DNA of 64,000 nucleotides from Luidia sarsii (lineage: Eukaryota; Echinodermata; Asteroidea; Paxillosida; Luidiidae): positions 9,783,055 through 9,847,054 of the forward strand of contig OX465115.1 of assembly GCA_949987565.1 (NCBI GenBank). The letters run 5' to 3'. The notes below the pieces were generated by a model. It was not told the origin of the DNA, ran no database searches, and saw only the letters and a program-made list of their open reading frames with translations. Below are positions 58,757-64,000 of this stretch, piece by piece. The position numbers were made by a program, and so were the translations under genes. Numbering within the stretch: position 1 is the first letter of the stretch; each line of letters starts with the position of its first letter.

Positions 58757-58840
58757 TCTAAAAAGGGCCGGTAACTCAACGTTTCGGGTAGTGTGTACTA
58801 GTCTTTGCCCGTCGTCAGGAGGAGACTGCTGGATTCCAAA
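58757..58840 (-). repeat. Short repeat with CTGACGA core and GAAAC
   Basis: The minus strand reads TCCTGACGACGGGCAAAGAC, then CACTACCCGAAACGTTGAG and TTACCGGCC. It aligns with 39195-39315. In this copy both the CTGANGA-type and the GAAAC-type motifs are intact and GGG/CCC can pair between them. Confidence 0.6.
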
Positions 58841-58959
58841 TTACTGAGACATAGAGTATTCACCAAGAACCTGTGGCCAAAGGCTTGTTTTTAGCAGAGA
58901 TATGAGAAATAATGACCGAAGCCTAAGCCATTCATTAAAGGGGAATGAAAACCAAAGAA

Positions 58960-59330
58960 AAACGATTCTTGGATGTGTGCAGCAGGAAGGAACGGGAGAG
59001 ACATTTCTGCACCGCTGCTTCCGTGGTGTAGGGAACGGCCAGCCCAAGATGCTGGCATTTCCTTCACACCGCTTGTGTCCAGTGGTACAGGAAGCCTTGA
59101 ATCTTTACCTCACCAAAGGTAGCTCGCACAGCATCCCATAGACCCGCCTCGAAGTCAACGACGAACTGCTCTACGTTGCTGCCATGGGATGGCAACTGCT
59201 TCTTGACAGCCTTCAAGACTTTCCAATAGTCCCGCTTTGTCCGCCTGGACATCAAGCAGAAAGCCAGTGGCACCTGCTTTTGCCCACCGGTATCTCCCTT
59301 GACGAAGGCGTGGATCCCGAAGCCGTGTCT
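58960..59330 (-). pseudogene. MULE-type transposase fragment with an in-frame stop
   Basis: The frame reads FGIHAFVKGDTGGQKQVPLA, then FCLMSRRTKRDYWKVLKAVK and VVDFEAGLWDAVRATF, then GFLYHWTQAV. This matches the central MULE transposase domain: the 'IHAFV', 'LMSxKTxxxYxxVL', 'DFExAxxxAxxxxF' and 'GCxFHxxQAVxRK' blocks. The Asp of VVDFE is probably the second catalytic acidic residue. A TGA follows QAV at 59066-59064, where the family usually has a Trp or Tyr before RK. The same frame continues RKCQHLGLAVPYTTEAAV, so one substitution explains the stop. The start of the domain, with the first catalytic Asp, and the C-terminus are missing. Confidence 0.7.
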
Positions 59331-59564
59331 AATAATTATGACCCTTACAATCGTCCTTAAAAAAAAAAAATAGGGGGTCGGGCCAATAGCAGGGTACAAG
59401 CAATCCCGCAGGGTAACACCGGCCATTCCCTTTTTCGAATCCCCCCGACGTAACTTTTTTGAAATTATCCAACCCAAAACCCACCACGCAGCGATTATTA
59501 TTACCTGACCGAAAACAATAATAATAACTGGACACTTCACAATGGTTAGTTAGAATTTGAGTAA

Positions 59565-59700
59565 ACTCGTCAGGCCCCGTGCAAGATTTTATGCGAGCAC
59601 GAGTTGGCAAGGGTACAAAGTTGGCACGAGTACGAGTTGACCTAAAATAATGGGCACGAGTTGGCACAGGTACGGGTCGGTTTGGGTACGAGTTGACCTG
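59565..59700 (+). repeat. Imperfect repeats of GTACGAGTTGACC / GGCACGAGTTGGC
   Basis: GCACGAGTTGGCA and GTACGAGTTGACCT recur several times in 130 bp. A similar G/T/A-rich set ('GGAATCGGGTAC') is at 55795-55870. It is low complexity with no coding sense. Confidence 0.55.
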
Positions 59701-59744
59701 TTCCCCATGTATACTGCGTGCAGTATACACTTGTGAGCGGAACG

Positions 59745-59828
59745 ATGGTGTACTGCCAGGTTTTTGGATGTCAAAATGTCAGCTGGAAAAAAGCTGGGGA
59801 AATCTTTCCATGCCGTTCTCAACAATAA
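59745..59828 (+). pseudogene. Truncated THAP-domain N-terminus
   Basis: ATG opens MVYCQVFGCQNVSWKKAGE, closely matching the start of the intact THAP frame at 63318 (MVYCQAFGCNNASGKKLGK), including C-x4-C, then stops at TAA 59826-59828. The 5' flank TGTATACTGCGTGCAGT is shared with the intact copy, so the two are duplicates in opposite orientation. Confidence 0.7.
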
Positions 59829-60055
59829 CGACAAGACACCAGGGCCTTTTTCCAAAACACGGCTTAGGCTTCGGCTTCGGCTTCGTCTCTGCTATAAAAA
59901 AGCTGAAAACACAGGTTGAGTTCTTTGTTGAAGCTGTGGGGTCTTTTTCAAAACGCTGTGCAACATTAAAAAAACGAAGCCAAAGGCCTCCCATTTTCAT
60001 GTCTTGTACTTAAAAATTGTGACAAAGCCGCAATTGTTGACTATGTGACTATACG

Positions 60056-60095
60056 CAATCACCACGCTACAAATCACGTCATTTCAACTGTACAC
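60056..60095 (-). pseudogene. THAP-domain second-half fragment
   Basis: The minus strand carries TTGAAATGACGTGATTTGTA, nearly identical to the intact THAP frame around the C-x2-H motif (NDVICSDHF; near 63130-63155). The flanks and frame are lost. It faces the plus-strand fragment at 59745, so the broken copy has been inverted internally. Confidence 0.5.
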
Positions 60096-61626
60096 TGCTT
60101 TGAGAAAGTTGCAATAATTATGGCGCCCTCTTTTGTCGATTGCTGATTGGGGAGGGGGGATGGAAATGACATCAGCCTAAAATTATAATGCGTAAATACG
60201 GTGCGCACATCACTAAACTTAAACCCTGACTCAAATAGGCGGAAACCCGGCGATTGTGGTAAGTTCACCAACGCCCAAAATAGACCGTATAAAATACTCC
60301 ACACTAACACCTATGACAGCCAAATGTCTGAGGAATATTCTTGACCTTAAATTACTGATTATAAGAGAGAGTGAAGACACGCAGACTTAGAAAATACATT
60401 CGGTTTTTACACAGAACAATATTTTTGTAGCTTGCAAGGTAAGTAGTCTTTACATTTATTTACGCGGTCTACTCAGTACTAGTACTCTGTACTGTATAGT
60501 GAGTATAGCCAACTGACAGATAATAACCGTCCTTTTCCGACACACGGGATGCATTTTATTTCCGGGGTAATTTCGTCGAGCTAAACCTTTCTTTCTGGCT
60601 CTGTATAGATGTAGGTACGGTATTGTAATTATTGTAGGAACTACTTTGATAACTTACCTTTGGGTAAATGTGTTCAAATACTGACATTTTAAGACGATGA
60701 TAATATTTTTCGTACAGAAATGGCCCTGGTTCCAACTTGCGAACTAACGCGAAATGTACTGTACAGTGTACACTACACGTACTGTACACATACTGTACCA
60801 CCAGAACTGTGGGGTTCTACGTCGTCCGCTGCTCTCCCGACCGGAACCCCACAGATAACTATGCTTTTTTTCCCATAGGCTTCTGTGTAACGTTCACAAG
60901 TGCTGTGGCATAGGGATCAGCAGGTTCAGCATAACTCATAAATTTGATAATTAAAATATAGTTGCGGTAACCGTAACCCTCATCCTGTCGAAGGTTGGAG
61001 ACCTGAGGGTTAAGGGAAGATATGTACAACTACAAGATTATAACTAAGCGAGGTTTTTGTTTTTACCATTTTGGAAACACCACTGTCCCGATCGCCTCCT
61101 TTTTCCACCCTTTTGAAAATCGCCACACACAAGCTAAGGACATGCACTTGATCCCAAATGTATACTGAATGTGATCAGATAGATAACTCAAAACATCGTG
61201 GGTAAAATACTTTTCCGAAAAACGGGCACATGTACGGTACATGTACATATACCGTACAATCACATGAACAGCGCACGTGTTGTATCCATGGTTGTATACA
61301 GTACTACTAGTACCAGTCGGCTCTTCACAGGGCGATGACCTGCGCGCGCACCACAAGTGTGGACTGTTATTGCGAAACAGCAATATTATTAATATTATAT
61401 TAACAGCAGTTATTAAATTGATAAATCAAAATTGTAGCAAAATTTATGATGGGAATACCACACTCAATTGCTCATCTGTCAGAACATAGAGCCAATGAGT
61501 TAGAAGTAGTACTCACAAAGGTCATACTATTACTAAAAACAACCGACGACAGTTCTCAAATTTCATGTTTCAGCATCCTATTAGATGTATCATATACCAT
61601 GTTCAAAGTCAACATCAGGCTTGAGA
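60096..61626. other. Non-coding stretch
   Basis: No gene is recognised. It contains a hairpin at 60807-60854 (CTGTGGGGTTC and its inverse around 26 bp) and small TGTAC-rich clusters near 60760 and 61235. Confidence 0.5.
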
Positions 61627-61684
61627 TTAAAGGCCCTAGATACAACATTGATAAAGTTCAAAAAATTGTCACAGTTTGTGTGTT

Positions 61685-61880
61685 AAAAGAAGAATGAAAC
61701 CCAGAGAAAATAGTTGGCTTATCTCTTTGGTTGATAAAACCAACCTACAATTACCCATGTGCAACTCACCTACGAGTTTCATAAAGAGGGAAAAATCATG
61801 GAATTCGGTGGTCGAATTCGCGTTCCCTCTACCCGCCATGCTTTCGAAATTCCCGGAAGGTCACTGCGGGGGTATGACAT
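61685..61880 (+). repeat. Left ~196 bp inverted arm
   Basis: It runs from AAAGAAGAATGAAACCCAGA to CTGCGGGGGTATGACAT. It is matched in inverse by 63435-63631 with scattered single-base differences. Confidence 0.9.
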
Positions 61881-62129
61881 CACGGCGGAGACGACCCTGT
61901 CTGATTGGTCAGTTAGGCTTGTTCAATCATTTTAATTTAAACTACAAATATTAATCAACATTTAAAAAAGAATTATACCTCAATGTGTGAGAAGATAATC
62001 TTATAATCCTTTGCAGATTTATTGTTTTTCGCTTTGGTCATTATTTGAATTATTCTTGGGGATTGCGTATAGTCTTGATCTACAAACACTTTCACGGCTT
62101 CCTGATTGCATACGTTGCACGGACTGTAC

Positions 62130-62300
62130 ATTTTCATGTACATGTACAATGTATATGTACATGTACAGTGCACGTACAATGTACACGTTGTGTACTACAT
62201 GTAATGTACAGTACATGTACACACTACTACTGTACTGTACACGTGTACAATGTACACGTTGTGTCCTACTTGTAATGTACTACTGTACACGTGTACATTA
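62130..62300. repeat. TGTAC/ACATGT cluster with a ~75 bp internal duplication
   Basis: CAATGTACACGTTGTGT followed by a (C)TACNTGTAATGTAC part occurs twice, embedded in TGTACATGTACA runs. It lies inside the candidate TTAA element. Confidence 0.7.
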
Positions 62301-62949
62301 CGTTGGTATCTGTAACAAAATAAACGCTGCGCAATTTTGGTTCTCTGTTTTCTTGATCTTCGCCGAATGGCGCCCTGTTATAACAGCTAAACAAGTAGGC
62401 CTAAAATAACTTATACACCAGGGACTGAGTTTAATAAAGGTCCGACAACTATGACTGGGAGCCCACTGTGTCCGGCTTTTGTTTCAGCTCGCGTAATTTT
62501 AATAGGAAAGAGATAGTCGATGTTTTGGAGAGATTTCAGTTGTACACGTTAGCGAAGCTGTGTGGAGCTTAGTGGGGGTCAGGGGTCATGCACTTCCCAG
62601 CGTATGCTATGCACACAATAGCGCTGGGTGACAGGAGTTGCGGTCAGCGACCAGGGAATAAACAGTGTGGGCGACTGGAGTCGCGTTCCGATAACGTGTA
62701 AATTAGGCCTAGCTCCATGTTCTTGTTGCAGCACAAATAAAAATACGGCACGGTACGTATATCCCCCCTTCTTCCTCCATGGTAATTGGTACAATACATG
62801 TATATCCATGGAGTTTACCCTCCATGAGTTACAGATAAGTGGTCTGCGAGAAAGACTAGGCAGAACGTGCATGTGAGAAAAATCACGCTAGGACCGAAAC
62901 GAAAACATACATCAAAAGTCGATCATATCATACAGGAAAAACATCAAAA

Positions 62950-63318
62950 TTAACTCAGCTTTCTGGATTCCAATGCGGCAATTCGTGAAGCTGTCGATGG
63001 ACGTGATGCCACCGCTGGTCGATGTGAAAATACTGAAGGAACGGCATGTTCTTTCAGTATATTTCTCGGCTTCGAGCCGGTGAGTTTGGCCCGCAAGTCA
63101 ACCTCGATCCCAACTCGATCCTCCGTGAAGTGATCGCTACAAATCACGTCATTTCGACTATATTTGTAGCCGACATTGAGAATTGTTTCTGCTTTTATGG
63201 CCGCAGCCCACTTCCCAAACAACTCAGGTCTCTTGGCCTTGTTAGGAACTGCATGGACAGATTTCCCTAGCTTTTTTCCGCTGGCATTGTTACAACCAAA
63301 AGCCTGGCAGTACACCAT
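62950..63318 (-). CDS. THAP-domain protein, 122 residues, inside the TTAA element
   Basis: The frame starts at an ATG and ends at TAA. The THAP C2CH zinc finger is complete: Cys4, Cys9 (C-x4-C), Cys60 and His63 (C-x2-H), the conserved Trp near 37, Pro25, Phe64, and the closing AVPSVF box at 92-97. THAP fingers bind DNA sequence-specifically and occur in cellular regulators and in P-type and related transposases. After the finger there is only a short Ala/Ser/Arg tail. Thus the protein is a stand-alone THAP finger, the first exon of a larger protein, or the remnant of a transposase whose catalytic part was deleted. A truncated duplicate is at 59745. Confidence 0.7.
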   Translation of the reverse strand: MVYCQAFGCNNASGKKLGKSVHAVPNKAKRPELFGKWAAAIKAETILNVGYKYSRNDVICSDHFTEDRVGIEVDLRAKLTGSKPRNILKEHAVPSVFSHRPAVASRPSTASRIAALESRKLS

Positions 63319-63434
63319 CGTTCATGCTCGCGAGTGTATATAAACTGCACGCAGTATACATGTGTTGTGTACACACATGTTACTTTGTTGTAGGGATACG
63401 TCCGTCCGGGCCCATGCGGGGGTTGCCCGTCATT

Positions 63435-63631
63435 ATGTCATACCCCCCGCAGTGACCTGCCGGGAATTTCGAAAACATGGCGGGTACAGGGAACGCGAAT
63501 TCGACCACCGAATTCCATGATTTTTACCTCTTTATGAAACTTGTAGGTGAGTTGCACATGGGTAATTGTAGGTTGGTTTTATCAACCAAAGAGATAAGCC
63601 AAATATTTTCTCTGGGTTTCATTCTTCTTTA
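63435..63631 (-). repeat. Right ~197 bp inverted arm
   Basis: This is the inverse of 61685-61880. The few differences suggest a duplication or insertion that is old but not ancient. Confidence 0.9.
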
Positions 63632-64000
63632 AACCATTAAACATTCCAAAAAGGAAATCCTGTGAAGGTTTTAGCTCAAATGGTAATCTGAGAAAGAAGA
63701 AAAAGGCAAAAAACCATCACGGTTTTTGCTCCATTCTGTAGTGTCGCGAGTAATAAACTATTTGTCAATATTCTGTCTTGACTCATGACCCATCTACAAA
63801 ATGTATTGGGCCTTTAATATAAAAAAGTTACTTTTTGGACGTGAAAAAGAATCTCGAAAGGTTCACACATTCCCCAGGGATTGATTGCCAGTGTGAAATG
63901 ACTGTGCATATGCCTGGGAAGTATCCGGTACATGTAGTTTCCCAGGGAGTTACCAAATGGGTCCAGTGGGTTCAAACGGGTGCTGGCCTGCTGGGGTGTT

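Larger units (their letters stand above)
61627..63817. mobile_element. Candidate 2.2 kb TTAA-flanked DNA element with a THAP frame
   Basis: The left end is TTAA-AGGCCC and the right end GGGCCT-TTAA. Inside lie inverted arms 61685-61880 and 63435-63631, about 196 bp each and over 90 percent alike by eye. The segment between arm and tip is about 58 bp on the left and 186 bp on the right, so the left side has a deletion or the outermost tip is fortuitous. The tips resemble those of the 377 bp MITEs (TTAA-AGCCCC). Enclosed is a minus-strand THAP-domain frame (62950-63318). TTAA duplication together with a THAP finger is, as I recall, reported for Kolobok transposons; P elements also carry THAP but make 8 bp duplications. 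No DDE-type catalytic core is seen. Confidence 0.6.

Noticed and set aside
60807..60854. Hairpin CTGTGGGGTTC with inverse as a regulatory element or RNA gene
   Set aside because: It is a single 11 bp inverted pair with a 26 bp loop and no supporting context.
62011..62409. 132 codon plus frame and overlapping minus frames
   Set aside because: They come from TGTAC/ACATGT low-complexity sequence within the candidate element.

Overview
This is intron-rich animal genomic DNA. Every exon I can place is bounded by GT-AG introns, and coding sequence is only a few percent of the window. It is full of ACATGT-type palindromes, tRNA-derived retroposon relics, small TTAA-flanked DNA elements and minisatellites. 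That texture, plus a CSTF1 close to the human protein, suggests a marine invertebrate, plausibly a deuterostome such as an echinoderm, hemichordate or amphioxus. I cannot name the species.

Three genes are well supported. (1) Positions 1754-31549, plus strand: the 3' part of a long coiled-coil protein. Twenty exons join in phase into 990 codons plus stop, and its 5' end lies left of the window. A 1.4 kb acidic, Ser/Glu-rich open exon at 19617-21026, with a good ATG context, splices in phase onto exon 8 and looks like an alternative first exon. (2) Positions 51952 down to 37098, minus strand: CSTF1 (CstF-50), complete, 12 coding exons, 420 residues. (3) Positions 53001-54155, plus strand: AURKAIP1/mS38, a mitochondrial small-subunit ribosomal protein, two coding exons, 285 residues. 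Genes 2 and 3 are head to head about 1 kb apart. Genes 1 and 2 are tail to tail across a 5.5 kb gap holding only repeats.

About 55-64 kb is accessory sequence. It holds a second copy of a 377 bp TTAA-flanked inverted-repeat element, a non-LTR retrotransposon relic, a MULE transposase fragment with one in-frame stop, THAP-domain fragments, and a candidate 2.2 kb TTAA-flanked element with ~196 bp inverted arms enclosing an intact 122-codon THAP-domain reading frame.

The introns hold most of the other structure. There are three good copies and several relics of a ~710 bp TTAA element. A ~100 bp-arm foldback has a tRNA-like loop. A dispersed short repeat contains a hairpin followed by GAAAC, and a second short repeat carries CTGANGA; both resemble parts of hammerhead ribozymes. 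Tandem arrays have units of 26, 19, 29 (about 89 copies, beside a CSTF1 splice acceptor) and 12 bp. Long open frames inside the arrays and elements are by-products of the repeat units. I found no clearly new biological system. The best leads are the THAP/TTAA element, the hammerhead-like short repeats, and the alternative-promoter exon of gene 1.
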